This document shows positions 17,042 through 26,060 of a DNA stretch of 38,496 nucleotides, piece after piece. The notes below the pieces were generated by a model. That model was not told the DNA's origin. It made no database searches and was given only the letters and a program-made list of their open reading frames with translations. The first letter of the stretch is position 1; each line of letters opens with the position of its first letter. A program made the position numbers and the translations under genes. Origin of the DNA: an uncultured bacterium (GTDB lineage: Bacteria; Planctomycetota; Phycisphaerae; Phycisphaerales; UBA1924); the NCBI GenBank assembly GCA_903834785.1, contig CAILKP010000086.1, forward strand, positions 1 to 38,496, in the 5' to 3' direction.

Positions 17042-18196
17042 GTGGCACATCAAGTCGGCAAGCATGCGTCAGGGCGTATCGGGTACCTCGGTGGTGCGGT
17101 CGCTGTGGCCTGTTCGCTGGTGGCATCTGGCACCGCCCTGGCCCAATCGCAGATGACCCCGGGCGCGCCATCGGTGCCGCTGCTGGCGCCGGCGCTGGCC
17201 AACGGGGTGCAGAGCCGCATCACGTATCAGTACGGGACGGAGTTTGTGACCATCGGCGCACCGGGGAATGCCAACTGGAACCCACCGCCTGAGGCAGTTG
17301 ATGACATGCGTGGCCACGGCGGCATCGCTTATGAGTACCGGATCGGCCGCACCGAGATCACGACGAGTCAGTGGGTCGGCTTTTTGAACGCGGCGTTTGG
17401 GCGGCCGCAGTCGGAGTTTGTTCCACGCATCACCGTGCCCAGTTCCTGGGGTGCGACGCAGGACACGAGTTACACGGGGCCCGGCCAGCGCTTCCGGGTG
17501 ATCGCCGGGCGTGAGAACCAGGGTGTCGGTGATATCTCCTGGCGAGCCGCGGCGATGTACTGCAACTGGCTGCACAACGACCAATCCACTTCGCGCAGCG
17601 CGTTTTTGAATGGGGCGTACGACGTCAGTACCTTCGGCGGCAACGGGGTGACCTTTACCGATCAACTCACACGGAGTGAGGGCGCGCGATTCTGGATTCC
17701 CTCGCTGGGCGAGTGGATGAAGGCGGCGTACTACGACCCCAATCGCAACGGCCCCGGTCAAGACGGCTGGTGGCGGTACCAGTACTCCACTGACACGCCG
17801 CTGCTCTACGGCTCACCGGAACGGGGCGGGCAGGCCAACGCCGGATTCACGCGGACCGCTGCCGGGCTGGATGCGCGGCGCATCCCGATGATGAGCTATG
17901 TGAACGCGCAGTCGCCATGGGGTGTCATGGATCTTGCAGGCGGCACCGAAGAGTGGACCGAGGGGGCGTACTCAGATTTCGGCGACGGGTTCAGGTTGCG
18001 ATTGACGGTTGGAAGTAGCTGGGCGAACATCTTGGATCCAGTTTTTACTGACCGACTCGGATCTGTTGGAAGTGGGTATCCATCGGACGAGGGTTTCTTC
18101 TACGGATTCCGAATCGCCGCGAGTGTTCCGCCGCCCGGTGTTAGTGCGGCGTTTTTCTTGTTCTCCGGCGGAGCATTGCTCCGCCGTCGGAGGTAG
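17042..18196 (+). CDS. secreted SUMF1/FGE-fold protein with PEP-CTERM-like sorting tail
   Basis: Residues 1-35 are a signal peptide ending ASGTALAQ. About 60-350 form a sulfatase-modifying-factor/formylglycine-generating-enzyme fold, shown by YRIGRTEITTSQWVGFLNA, DISWRAAAMYCNWLHN, PSLGEWMKAAYYDP, GVMDLAGGTEEWTEG and a final FYGFRIA. The C-terminal catalytic cysteines of true FGE are absent. The only mature Cys is in the structural YCNW motif, so sulfatase activation is unlikely. The last residues, VPPPG followed by a hydrophobic stretch and RRRR, form a PEP-CTERM-type surface-sorting tail. The GTG start has GAGGAG eight bases upstream. The stop lies six bases before the next gene's ATG, so the two are almost certainly co-translated. 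Confidence 0.85.
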   Translation: MAHQVGKHASGRIGYLGGAVAVACSLVASGTALAQSQMTPGAPSVPLLAPALANGVQSRITYQYGTEFVTIGAPGNANWNPPPEAVDDMRGHGGIAYEYRIGRTEITTSQWVGFLNAAFGRPQSEFVPRITVPSSWGATQDTSYTGPGQRFRVIAGRENQGVGDISWRAAAMYCNWLHNDQSTSRSAFLNGAYDVSTFGGNGVTFTDQLTRSEGARFWIPSLGEWMKAAYYDPNRNGPGQDGWWRYQYSTDTPLLYGSPERGGQANAGFTRTAAGLDARRIPMMSYVNAQSPWGVMDLAGGTEEWTEGAYSDFGDGFRLRLTVGSSWANILDPVFTDRLGSVGSGYPSDEGFFYGFRIAASVPPPGVSAAFFLFSGGALLRRRR

Positions 18197-18202
18197 GTGA
18201 TC

Positions 18203-21200
18203 ATGCTAAATTGCAAGGTGTGTCAGATCGCGGCGTTGCTCGTCGCGGCCGGTGGTCTCATTTCCAGCGTGCACGCGGCAAACGAATTTGTAGTGGTCAA
18301 GCGAGTGTTAGCACTGGGTGGGAGCGGTGACTACATCAACGTAGTTCCGCCGCAGACGATCCAGACGTTGAACGCGGAAGCGCCCGCGGCGGTGAGTGTT
18401 GGCGAGGTGGACGCCGACCCGCTGCGATTCACGGTGATTCATATCTTCGATGCGGCGACGGTGGGCGGCGCAGCCCCGGTTCACAGCTTGGGTGATCTCA
18501 CGATTGTCGCAGATGCTGATGCGCTGACGCAGAAAAACCTCGTCATCTTTATCGCCGGTTCATCCGCTGGGTTTTTTCCAGGCGCTGGGCGAGCATTCGC
18601 ACCAGGTTGCATTGATCTTGGCTCGATTAGCGTGGCCAGCACGGGAGGCGCTGCGGACGCTACTGTGCGGAACTGGTCGAAGCTGTACGCCACGATTCGT
18701 GGTGACGTGGTTGGAAGTGTTGACGTGGGTGAGCTGCGCCGACTCGACGCGCCCGGTCGATTTCTGCCTGACGGTACCGCCACCGGTGGAAACTTATTGG
18801 GCACCGTCCGGACGACCAACGAGCCGATCCCTGTTGTCTCCAGCGAGGGTGGCGAGCCGACCTTTGCGATTCAAGTTGTCCGTCTCGCCGGGCAACTGAG
18901 CGGTACGCTGCAGGCGGACCGTGCGGGCATCGGTCGCGTCTTCGTCGGCAACGAGCAGCGGCCCGGCGGCATCACGGGCACGATTGAAGCGCCGCTTGGT
19001 TCGATCGGCGCGATTTTGTCCGCAGGTGAGATCGGCACTGCCACTGCTCGGGCGACCATCACAGCCGGTGACAGTATCGGCCAGATCCGAACTGTTTCGC
19101 CGGATGCGCCAAACACCCTCCGTGCCGTGCCGATCAACGCGGCGGTCGCGGCTGGTGTGCGGTACAACCCGTTTGACCTTGGGAATGACGAGCCGCTGGC
19201 GCCGCAGCTTGGCGCTGTGGGGCTGATCGAGACCGGTGACAAGCTCTCAGGCTTCGTTGAGGCGCTTAATCTCGGTACGCCTGTGCTTCTCAACGGCTTG
19301 AATGTCACTGGCGTGGACGGCCGCACCGGCATCACCTGCCGCGGCAAGATCGAAGCCATCGTTAACATTGCGTGGAATCTGGACCGGGCGGACATCATCG
19401 GCAAACAGATCTCGGGATCGATCGCGTTCGGTAACCAGGTCAAGGGCTCGATCATTGCCTACGGAGTCCCGACCGAGGAGGAACCGCTCCTTGGAACGAT
19501 CAGCACGGTCATCATCGGTCGTACACCCGGGGAGTTGCTCCCGCCCTCGATCCGCGATGTGTATCCCTCCGGGTTCGTGGGCACCGATGCCAAGCCAATT
19601 GATCGGTCGCCCTACCGGTTCATTTCCCCGACCGAGTTCGTCGCCCGGACTGACGATGAGATCTGGTTCACGCCGTCCAGTACGCCCGACGCGGGTGCGC
19701 AGGACGGTGTCATCTTTGCCACCCGAGAGATCGAGTACTTGGAGATTTCTCGGGTGTCACAGTCGTGGAGGGTTGGTGATAACGCGTTCGTAAAGGCCAA
19801 TCGGCCTCGCATCGAAACGCCGTACATGAAGGGCTTGCGAATCGACGAACTCGTTTCTGGTGTGCTGTGGTCAGGCGTGCTTAACTACGAGACAACCGCT
19901 GAGGGAATTCCGGTTCGCGGGCCCGATGGGTCGCTCCAGGCGGTTGCTGATCAGCTCGGTGACAACTACACGTTTGTGACACAGGGCAGGATCGGTTGCG
20001 TCGGCCCTGGCTCGGACGTGTACTACGGCGGCCTTGCGGGCAGTGATCGCCAGCCGGTGCTGGAGTTTACCGGCGATGTGCTGGGCGAACTCCATCTTCC
20101 CGAAGTGCCTCCGGCAATGACGGTTCGGATTGATGGAAAGTTGGGTGCCGGCTTCTCCCCGGAAGATGGCGTGGAGCGCGATGGGGAGTGTTTGCCGCCC
20201 GGGGTTAGCTTTGACCCTGACTCAAACGTAGCGCTGTGGCCAACGTTTGCCGGCCCTTCCGGCAACAACGCGCCGTATGAGATCTCGCCGCGGTTCAGAG
20301 ATGCCCGTGTTGAACGGGACGCTTCGGGTAACTTCCAACTGGGGATTGAGCCGCCACTTGCGCGGCATGGTGCGGTGCGGATTGCCGCGACTGACGGGCT
20401 GCGCGGGCAGGTCATCATCCACCGGGGTGTTGCGGGCGATGCGCTGACCCAGGATGTGTCGCGGATCAAGGGTGAGGTCTGGGTCGGTGATGGTGCGGCC
20501 AGTCCCTCGTATCGCATCCTTTCTCAGTATGACCCCTCCTCGCCCGACGGCTTCCTGCCGCTGTACGACGCCCGGGCAACGGAACTCGGGGGCGGTGCGG
20601 TCGGGCTTGCACCGTTTGCCCTCCACGCTCGGCAGTGCATGCCGCCGTCCCTCCCGAGCCCCGGTTCCGCGTTTTCTTTGGATGGACTTGCTCGTCAGCC
20701 TGCTGATTCGCGGCCCCCGATCCCGGTGCGGGTTGCATTCTATGGGCCCGTTGCGCCTGCTGCGACGGAGCAATGGGTAAGGATTGAGTGGCTGGCGAAC
20801 GCGAACAGCCCCGCGGCGGAGTGGATCGATGCGACGTCTCGGTTCACACAGTCGCTCTCCGTGCACAATCGAGACATCGTCCTTAACGCCACCTCCGTTC
20901 TCGAGAATCTACCGCAGTTCGGGCGATACCGGGTTTGGCTTGCTGATGATGCCGCGTGCGACGACACCCTCTTTGCACCTTTGCTGTTTGCCGACCGTTC
21001 GGTGCCACTCTACTTCTTCCGTCTTCTCTGCATGGCGGGCGGTGAGCCAAACCCGGCTGATGTTGCCGGTGGAGATCCTTCTGGTCCGGACGGTGTCGTT
21101 GATGGAACCGACTTCATTGCCTTCATCAACTCCTTTGCGATCGGCGATGCCTCGGTTGATCCGCTGGCGGATGTGGCCGGCGATGTAGAGCCGGGCACGG

Positions 21201-21283
21201 GATACCCAATCGGTGATGGCACGATTGACGGGAGTGACTTCATCGCGTTCATCAATGCGTTCTCGGCTGGCTGTGAAAGCTAA
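18203..21283 (+). CDS. large secreted protein with C-terminal GC-type dockerin-like domain
   Basis: A 1026-residue exported protein. A signal peptide (about 1-26, ending SSVHA) leads into a long beta-rich region of unknown fold. It contains many short G-S/T-I-containing strands (for example GSISVASTGG, KGSIIAYGVP) that suggest a repetitive beta-helix-like body. Residues about 955-1026 hold two dockerin-like calcium-loop repeats, each ending in the near-identical DGTDFIAFINSF / DGSDFIAFINAF, followed by Gly-Cys near the terminus. The ATG at 18203 is chosen over the GTG at 18197 because GGAGG ends nine bases before it. It is paired with the SUMF1-fold gene. Codon use is less G/C-biased than in neighbouring genes. 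Role: probably a cell-surface or matrix protein; ligand unknown. Confidence 0.85.
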   Translation: MLNCKVCQIAALLVAAGGLISSVHAANEFVVVKRVLALGGSGDYINVVPPQTIQTLNAEAPAAVSVGEVDADPLRFTVIHIFDAATVGGAAPVHSLGDLTIVADADALTQKNLVIFIAGSSAGFFPGAGRAFAPGCIDLGSISVASTGGAADATVRNWSKLYATIRGDVVGSVDVGELRRLDAPGRFLPDGTATGGNLLGTVRTTNEPIPVVSSEGGEPTFAIQVVRLAGQLSGTLQADRAGIGRVFVGNEQRPGGITGTIEAPLGSIGAILSAGEIGTATARATITAGDSIGQIRTVSPDAPNTLRAVPINAAVAAGVRYNPFDLGNDEPLAPQLGAVGLIETGDKLSGFVEALNLGTPVLLNGLNVTGVDGRTGITCRGKIEAIVNIAWNLDRADIIGKQISGSIAFGNQVKGSIIAYGVPTEEEPLLGTISTVIIGRTPGELLPPSIRDVYPSGFVGTDAKPIDRSPYRFISPTEFVARTDDEIWFTPSSTPDAGAQDGVIFATREIEYLEISRVSQSWRVGDNAFVKANRPRIETPYMKGLRIDELVSGVLWSGVLNYETTAEGIPVRGPDGSLQAVADQLGDNYTFVTQGRIGCVGPGSDVYYGGLAGSDRQPVLEFTGDVLGELHLPEVPPAMTVRIDGKLGAGFSPEDGVERDGECLPPGVSFDPDSNVALWPTFAGPSGNNAPYEISPRFRDARVERDASGNFQLGIEPPLARHGAVRIAATDGLRGQVIIHRGVAGDALTQDVSRIKGEVWVGDGAASPSYRILSQYDPSSPDGFLPLYDARATELGGGAVGLAPFALHARQCMPPSLPSPGSAFSLDGLARQPADSRPPIPVRVAFYGPVAPAATEQWVRIEWLANANSPAAEWIDATSRFTQSLSVHNRDIVLNATSVLENLPQFGRYRVWLADDAACDDTLFAPLLFADRSVPLYFFRLLCMAGGEPNPADVAGGDPSGPDGVVDGTDFIAFINSFAIGDASVDPLADVAGDVEPGTGYPIGDGTIDGSDFIAFINAFSAGCES

Positions 21284-21330
21284 GGCCCCCGTGCCTCCGT
21301 TGGTGGCCTGCCACCTGTGACCAACGCACT

Positions 21331-21370
21331 GACGCCGCCCGCCCGCACCGGTGGGCGGCGTCGTTCTTAT
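21331..21370 (+). terminator. terminator of the dockerin-protein gene
   Basis: Perfect ten-base arms GACGCCGCCC / GGGCGGCGTC around a 12-base loop, followed by GTTCTTAT. It lies 47 bases after the stop. Confidence 0.8.
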
Positions 21371-21406
21371 GGCCGCGTGGGTGGCCGTTCGTTGCATCCG
21401 CAGAAA

Positions 21407-21480
21407 GGCAGCCCGGTCTGAGTCTGGTTGGAATCAACTGAGTTGTTTTTCAAAGCCCCCGCTTCGGCGGGGGCTTTTCT
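21407..21480 (+). repeat. direct repeat copy 2: degenerate pnp 3' end plus terminator
   Basis: Second copy of the 16725-16799 segment. It begins GGCAGCCCGGTCTGAGTCTGG, which corresponds to the final pnp codons and stop although no pnp gene is here, and ends with the same hairpin and TTTTCT. Confidence 0.8.
21453..21480 (+). terminator. duplicated pnp-type terminator upstream of the cold-shock gene
   Basis: Same eight-base GC stem and TTCG loop as the pnp terminator, followed by TTTTCTCATT. It is the second terminator in tandem after the dockerin-protein gene and insulates the cold-shock gene. Confidence 0.9.
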
Positions 21481-21611
21481 CATTCCGGACTTCTGCGGGG
21501 ATGCCCATGGATTGTTTGGGGAAACACGTAGAAAAATACTATCAAAATGCAAACAGAACAGGAAATGGACTACCATCTGTATCGATTTTGACGTCTGTGA
21601 GGCATTTCTAC

Positions 21612-21639
21612 TTGCCTCTCTGACCGATTTTGGTATGCT
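21612..21639 (+). promoter_or_regulatory. candidate promoter of the cold-shock gene
   Basis: TTGCCT and TATGCT are separated by 16 bases in an AT-rich stretch. The transcript would carry a leader of about 120 bases before the ATG at 21766, as is common for cold-shock mRNAs. The upstream 21490-21600 is A/T-rich and could act as an UP-like element. Confidence 0.5.
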
Positions 21640-21765
21640 CTCTGATAGGTACAACCGGCTATACCGATTGCCCCAATCTCGATGATCTCGTGGTGGCCGC
21701 CGGCAAGTGTTTCTGCAAGGGCGGCGTCCCATCCGCCGCGGGAACGCAAGAGGAATGTGTGACGT

Positions 21766-22053
21766 ATGGTCCCTGAATCTGATCGTCTCGTGAATGTTGA
21801 AGGTGCGGTGAAGTGGTTTGATCCCAAGAAGGGGTTCGGCTTCATCGTGGGCCCTGACGGGCAGGACATCTTCGCCCACTACACCAAGATCGAGGGTGAC
21901 GGGTTCCGCGTGCTCTCCGATGGCGCGGTCGTGCGCTATGACGCCGAGCGGGGGGAGAAGGGCTGGAACGCCACGCGCGTGATCCGCGTTTCGACTGCTG
22001 AGGAGCCGGTGACGGCGACCCGGCGGACGTACTCGCGGACGCCGCGGCGGTGA
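21766..22053 (+). CDS. cold-shock domain protein
   Basis: A CspA-family single-strand nucleic-acid-binding protein of 95 residues. The cold-shock beta barrel spans about residues 11-70. It has GAVKWFDPKKGFGFI, containing RNP1 (KGFGFI), and DIFAHYTKI as RNP2, where the usual DxFxH is preserved. The C-terminal 20 residues are basic and Arg/Thr-rich (TRRTYSRTPRR), longer than in E. coli CspA and likely to add RNA affinity. AGAGGAA lies upstream of the ATG. A GTG two codons before NVEGAVKW is an alternative start. Its long A/T-rich leader suggests post-transcriptional control by temperature. Confidence 0.95.
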   Translation: MVPESDRLVNVEGAVKWFDPKKGFGFIVGPDGQDIFAHYTKIEGDGFRVLSDGAVVRYDAERGEKGWNATRVIRVSTAEEPVTATRRTYSRTPRR

Positions 22054-22248
22054 ACCCGCGCGATGTTGCTCTGATTCGGGGCGGCGTTGCGGTGGCGGTC
22101 GTGCGGCACAAACCCTCGATTGCTCCCTGAAGCCGGGTGAATCCAGCAGCTTGCCGCGTGCGGAGGCCGATGTAGCTGGCGGTACTGTCTGCCGCCGGTT
22201 GCGGTCCGTTGCTGCGTTGGCTGCGGGCGGCTGCCGGTGGGGCGTGAC

Positions 22249-23571
22249 ATGCCGCGGCTGCTGAGCCCGGCGGTTGCGGGGGGACCCGGTGCATCATCGG
22301 CGCGTTTCATGTTTGTTGCTCAGGCCCATTCCTTTGTTTCGCAGGCACGCCTGGCGATCACGCTGGCGTGGGTGGCCGGCTACACGAACATTGTCGCGCT
22401 GCTGTCGTGCGGGCATGTGACCAGCCACGTCTCGGGAACGACGAGCGATTTTGGGCGAGGTGTTGCAGAGGGCAGGTGGCCCATGGTGGGGTTCTACCTG
22501 TTCCTGATGGTGATGTTCTTTGTCGGGGCGGTGATCAGCGGGGCGACGACGGAACTGGGGCGGCGGCGCGGATGGGAGTCGATTTATGTGCTGCCGATGG
22601 CGATTGAGGCGCTGCTGCTGGGCGTGTTCGCCGCGGGGGTGCAACTGCATGATGCCGGAGGGGTTGGAGGGGCGGCGGGGATTGAATCGGGCTGGATGCT
22701 GTACTTGATGACGGGCAGTTCATCGGCGGCGATGGGCCTGCAGAACGCGACGATCACGCGGATTTCCAGCGGCGTGGTGCGGACCACGCACGTGACGGGC
22801 GTGCTGACGGACCTTGGCCTGGAGACGGTTGGCATGGCCCAGCGCTGGATCGGCGTGCACCGGCACCCGGCCAGCAAGGCTCACGGTGCGGCGGGGCGCG
22901 ATCGCCTGCTGCACGCCGAGGGCCGGACGCCGGGAGCCGGGAGCAACCCGCGGCGGTGGCTGCTGCTGATGTCGATCGTCGGCTCGTTTGCCCTGGGTGC
23001 GGGACTCGGGACGTTGGCGTTTGACCACTTCCCGGCGTGGTCGATGTTCCCGCCGGTGCTGTTTTTGATCTGGATCGTGGTGCAGGACATCAAGCGGCCG
23101 ATCGCGGAGATCGAGCCGTCGGACCTGGTGGGCATCAGCGGGCTGCACCTGCCGCCGGGAATAGCGGTGTACAGGCTGCGCAAGGACCAGCGGGGTCGGG
23201 ATCGACCGGGGGTGATCCACCGGATGCCGGATCTGTCGGGCTGGATCGAGCGACTGCCTGACGAGGTGAGCGTGGCGATCCTGGATCTGACGGAGGTACG
23301 CCAACTCAGTGACAATGCGGGTGACGAGCTGGCCTTGGGCTTCCGGCGGCTGGCTGAGCAGGGGCGGCGGCTGCTGCTGGCGGGCATCACACGCGAGCAC
23401 TATGAGCAACTGGCCCGGAGTGTGCACGGAGCCGGGCACGCCGGGGGTCCGGGAGTCGGCGGGCTGCTGCCGATTGATGATGTCAGCCCCGATGTTGAGC
23501 TGGCCATTGCCCGCGGCATGAATGTGCTGGAAGATGAGCAGGCGGCGGCGAACCGCGCGGGCGGGAAGTAG
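22249..23571 (+). CDS. DUF1275 (YoaK-type) membrane protein fused to a STAS domain
   Basis: A 440-residue inner-membrane protein. Residues about 30-280 are the DUF1275 domain. WVAGYTNIVALLSCGHVTSH is its signature start. Membrane segments lie around 80-100, 112-132, 148-165, 237-258 and 265-280, and the conserved AMGLQNATITRI...VRTTHVTGVLTDLG block at about 161-189. Residues about 300-420 form a STAS domain: SVAILDLTEVRQLSDNAGDE, then EQGRRLLLAGI. STAS is normally found in SulP transporters and anti-sigma antagonists, so this combination is unusual. The function of DUF1275 is unknown; it is possibly a transporter. The ATG at 22249 was chosen; ATG 22309 is an alternative. Confidence 0.8.
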   Translation: MPRLLSPAVAGGPGASSARFMFVAQAHSFVSQARLAITLAWVAGYTNIVALLSCGHVTSHVSGTTSDFGRGVAEGRWPMVGFYLFLMVMFFVGAVISGATTELGRRRGWESIYVLPMAIEALLLGVFAAGVQLHDAGGVGGAAGIESGWMLYLMTGSSSAAMGLQNATITRISSGVVRTTHVTGVLTDLGLETVGMAQRWIGVHRHPASKAHGAAGRDRLLHAEGRTPGAGSNPRRWLLLMSIVGSFALGAGLGTLAFDHFPAWSMFPPVLFLIWIVVQDIKRPIAEIEPSDLVGISGLHLPPGIAVYRLRKDQRGRDRPGVIHRMPDLSGWIERLPDEVSVAILDLTEVRQLSDNAGDELALGFRRLAEQGRRLLLAGITREHYEQLARSVHGAGHAGGPGVGGLLPIDDVSPDVELAIARGMNVLEDEQAAANRAGGK

Positions 23572-23627
23572 CGCCGGCCGGCGTGTGCACGGGGCGGCGG
23601 GGTGCGTTTTCCGTGCGGGCCGGGGCG

Positions 23628-23633
23628 TATTGT
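23628..23633 (+). promoter_or_regulatory. candidate -10 box for a leaderless transcript
   Basis: TATTGT is followed by exactly six bases (CCGGGC) and then the ATG at 23640. No Shine-Dalgarno sequence is present. The arrangement is nearly identical to that at 11533-11545 (TACACT, CCGGCC, ATG). Confidence 0.4.
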
Positions 23634-23639
23634 CCGGGC

Positions 23640-26060
23640 ATGCAACGCCCCGCCGTCATTGCGTCACTGGCCTTGTCCGTTGTTCTAAGCTCCGGCTCGT
23701 ACCCGGCGGCGTTTGCTGCTGCTGAGCCGGCTGCCGCGGCAACGGAGCCGGCCCTGCGGGACACGGCGTTTCTGGAGCAGCTTGCGGCGACGGGTCGCTT
23801 TGGCCTTGGTGCGCCCAAGGGTGCACGCTTGCTGCCGGACGGTTCGGCGGTGCTGTTCCTGCGTTCCAGCGGGCCACGGTCGTTTGTGCAGGACCTTTGG
23901 TTGTTTGATGTTGCCACCGGCACGGAGCGGGCGCTGCTGACTGCGGAGCAGTTGCTGTCGGGGCGTGATGAGCAACTGTCGGCGGCGGAGCTGGCCCGGC
24001 GCGAGCGGCAGCGGATGTCCAGCCGCGGTATCGCGGCGTTTGACCTGAGCAAGAATGGGCGGACGCTGGTCGTGCCGCTGTCTGGCGATGTGTATCTGTT
24101 GGATGTGGCCAAAGCGCGAGCGGGGGATACGGCTGCGCGGAAGATCAGCAGTCAGGCGGGCCCGGCGATTGACCCGCGGCTGTCGCCGGATGGAGCGCTG
24201 CTGGCTGCGGTGCGGTCCGGGACGCTGTACGTTCACCCTGTGGCTACGGGGACGCAGGTGGCGGTGAGCCCGCAGGCTGCGGGGGCGGTCAGCTACGGAG
24301 AGGCGGAGTTTGTGGCGCAGGAGGAGATGGACCGCAGCCGCGGGTATTGGTGGTCACCGGACAGCACGCGGATCGTGTACCAGCGGACGGATATCGAGGG
24401 CCTGCCGACGTTTTACATCCCTGATCCGGCGAACCCGGCGCGGGAACCGGCGAGCTGGCCGTATCCGCAGGCGGGCGGACCGAACGCGAAGGTGTCGCTG
24501 TTTCTCTCGGCCCCGCTGGCGGGTGCCGGTGCGGCGGGGGAGAAGGCAACGGGGCAGGCGACCGAGATTACTTGGGATGTAGCTGCGTTTCCGTATCTGA
24601 CGCGGGTGAACTGGCCGAAGACGGGGCCGCTGACGATTCAGGTGATGAACCGCCAGCAGACCCACCAGCAGCTGCTGGCGGTGGACCCGGCCACGGGGCG
24701 CACGCGGCTGATGCTGGAGGAGCGCGACCCGGCGTGGTTGAACCTGCCGGCGGGGGACATCAAGTGGTTGGCTGACGGCTCGGGCTTTTTGTGGCTGACC
24801 GAGCAGTTGGCTGCCGCGGGAGGCGGTGCCGATGGCTGGGAACTGCAGCTGCGCGGGGCGAATGGTGCGCTGCGGCGGGTGCTGGTGCCGGCAAACGTGG
24901 GGCTGAACGATGTCGTGGGGCTGGATGAGAAGAACGGCTATGTGTTCGTCTCGCTGTCGGCCAAGTCGTACACCAGCCGGCTGCGGGCCTTCCCGCTGGG
25001 TGCTGCGATGCCGCAGGAGCTTGCGGCTGTCGGCCTGCCGGTGGGCAGCGGGGATGCAGAGTCGGCGGCGATCATGGAGGGCGGGAGCTTTGCCGAAGAG
25101 GCACCGCTGATGCTGCGGTCGGTGGCATCGCTGGACAACACACTGCCGCCGCGGCAGGTGGTGGAGCGGCTGACGTTTAGCCGCGGGCCGGGGCAACCGG
25201 TGGCGGTGGGCTCGACGGTGGTGGGGGAGCTTCGGAGCATCGCGGAGACGCCGGCGATCACGGCCAGGCCGGAGATCATCGATCTGACGATTCCGACGGG
25301 GGGCCAGGCGGGGGGCGAGCCGCTGGGGATCCATGTTGCGGTGCTGCGGCCGCGGGACTTTGACCCGGCCAAGCGTTACCCCGCGCTGAACTTTGTGTAT
25401 GCAGGTCCGCATTCGAACCGGGTGAATGCGAGCCATCGGGGGTATCTGCTGGAGCAGTGGTACGCGGATCAGGGGTTCATTGTGATGAGCACGGACGTCC
25501 GTGGAACCCCCAAGCGCGGGCGGGCGTGGGAGCGGGCGATTCGGGGCAACCTGATCGATGTGCCCCTGGCGGAGCAAGCCGCGGCGACGCAGGCGCTGTG
25601 CGAGCGGATCCCGCAGATTGACCGGGGCCGGATCGGCGTGTACGGGTGGTCGTTCGGCGGGTACTTCTCCGCGATGGCGACGATGCGGCGGCCGGATGTG
25701 TTTGCCGCCGGGGTGGCCGGGGCCCCGGTGGCGGACTGGGCTGACTATGACACGTTCTATACAGAGCGATATCTGGGGCTGCCGGGTGAGAACGAGGCGG
25801 GGTACAAGGCCAGCAACGTGCTGACGTATGCCAAGGACCTGCAGGTACCGCTGCTGATCATTCATGGCACGGCGGATGACAACGTGTACACGGTCAACTC
25901 GCTGAAGATGACCGATGCGCTGTTTAAGGCCGGGCGGCGGTTTGAGTTCCTGCCCTTGGCCAACCAGACGCACATGGTGACCAAGCCTGAGGTGGTGCGG
26001 CTGATGCACAGCCGGATTGCCCGGTTCTTCGTCGAGCAGTTGGCGATGCAGGGCAAGTAG
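23640..26060 (+). CDS. dipeptidyl-peptidase IV-like serine peptidase (family S9B), secreted
   Basis: Predicted exported exopeptidase that removes X-Pro or X-Ala dipeptides from peptide N-termini. Its 806 residues begin with a signal peptide (about 1-28, ending AAFA). A beta-propeller domain follows (about 45-530) that contains the DPP-IV double-glutamate motif AQEEMDRSRGYWWSPDS (E228, E229), which anchors the substrate amino group. The alpha/beta-hydrolase domain (about 550-806) has nucleophile S671 in YGWSFGGY, Asp746 in HGTADDNV and His778 in NQTHMV, so the triad is intact. The ATG at 23640 places the signal peptide correctly; the open frame upstream to 23583 is not signal-like. It is 68 bases after the DUF1275-STAS gene and probably has its own promoter. 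Confidence 0.93.
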   Translation: MQRPAVIASLALSVVLSSGSYPAAFAAAEPAAAATEPALRDTAFLEQLAATGRFGLGAPKGARLLPDGSAVLFLRSSGPRSFVQDLWLFDVATGTERALLTAEQLLSGRDEQLSAAELARRERQRMSSRGIAAFDLSKNGRTLVVPLSGDVYLLDVAKARAGDTAARKISSQAGPAIDPRLSPDGALLAAVRSGTLYVHPVATGTQVAVSPQAAGAVSYGEAEFVAQEEMDRSRGYWWSPDSTRIVYQRTDIEGLPTFYIPDPANPAREPASWPYPQAGGPNAKVSLFLSAPLAGAGAAGEKATGQATEITWDVAAFPYLTRVNWPKTGPLTIQVMNRQQTHQQLLAVDPATGRTRLMLEERDPAWLNLPAGDIKWLADGSGFLWLTEQLAAAGGGADGWELQLRGANGALRRVLVPANVGLNDVVGLDEKNGYVFVSLSAKSYTSRLRAFPLGAAMPQELAAVGLPVGSGDAESAAIMEGGSFAEEAPLMLRSVASLDNTLPPRQVVERLTFSRGPGQPVAVGSTVVGELRSIAETPAITARPEIIDLTIPTGGQAGGEPLGIHVAVLRPRDFDPAKRYPALNFVYAGPHSNRVNASHRGYLLEQWYADQGFIVMSTDVRGTPKRGRAWERAIRGNLIDVPLAEQAAATQALCERIPQIDRGRIGVYGWSFGGYFSAMATMRRPDVFAAGVAGAPVADWADYDTFYTERYLGLPGENEAGYKASNVLTYAKDLQVPLLIIHGTADDNVYTVNSLKMTDALFKAGRRFEFLPLANQTHMVTKPEVVRLMHSRIARFFVEQLAMQGK

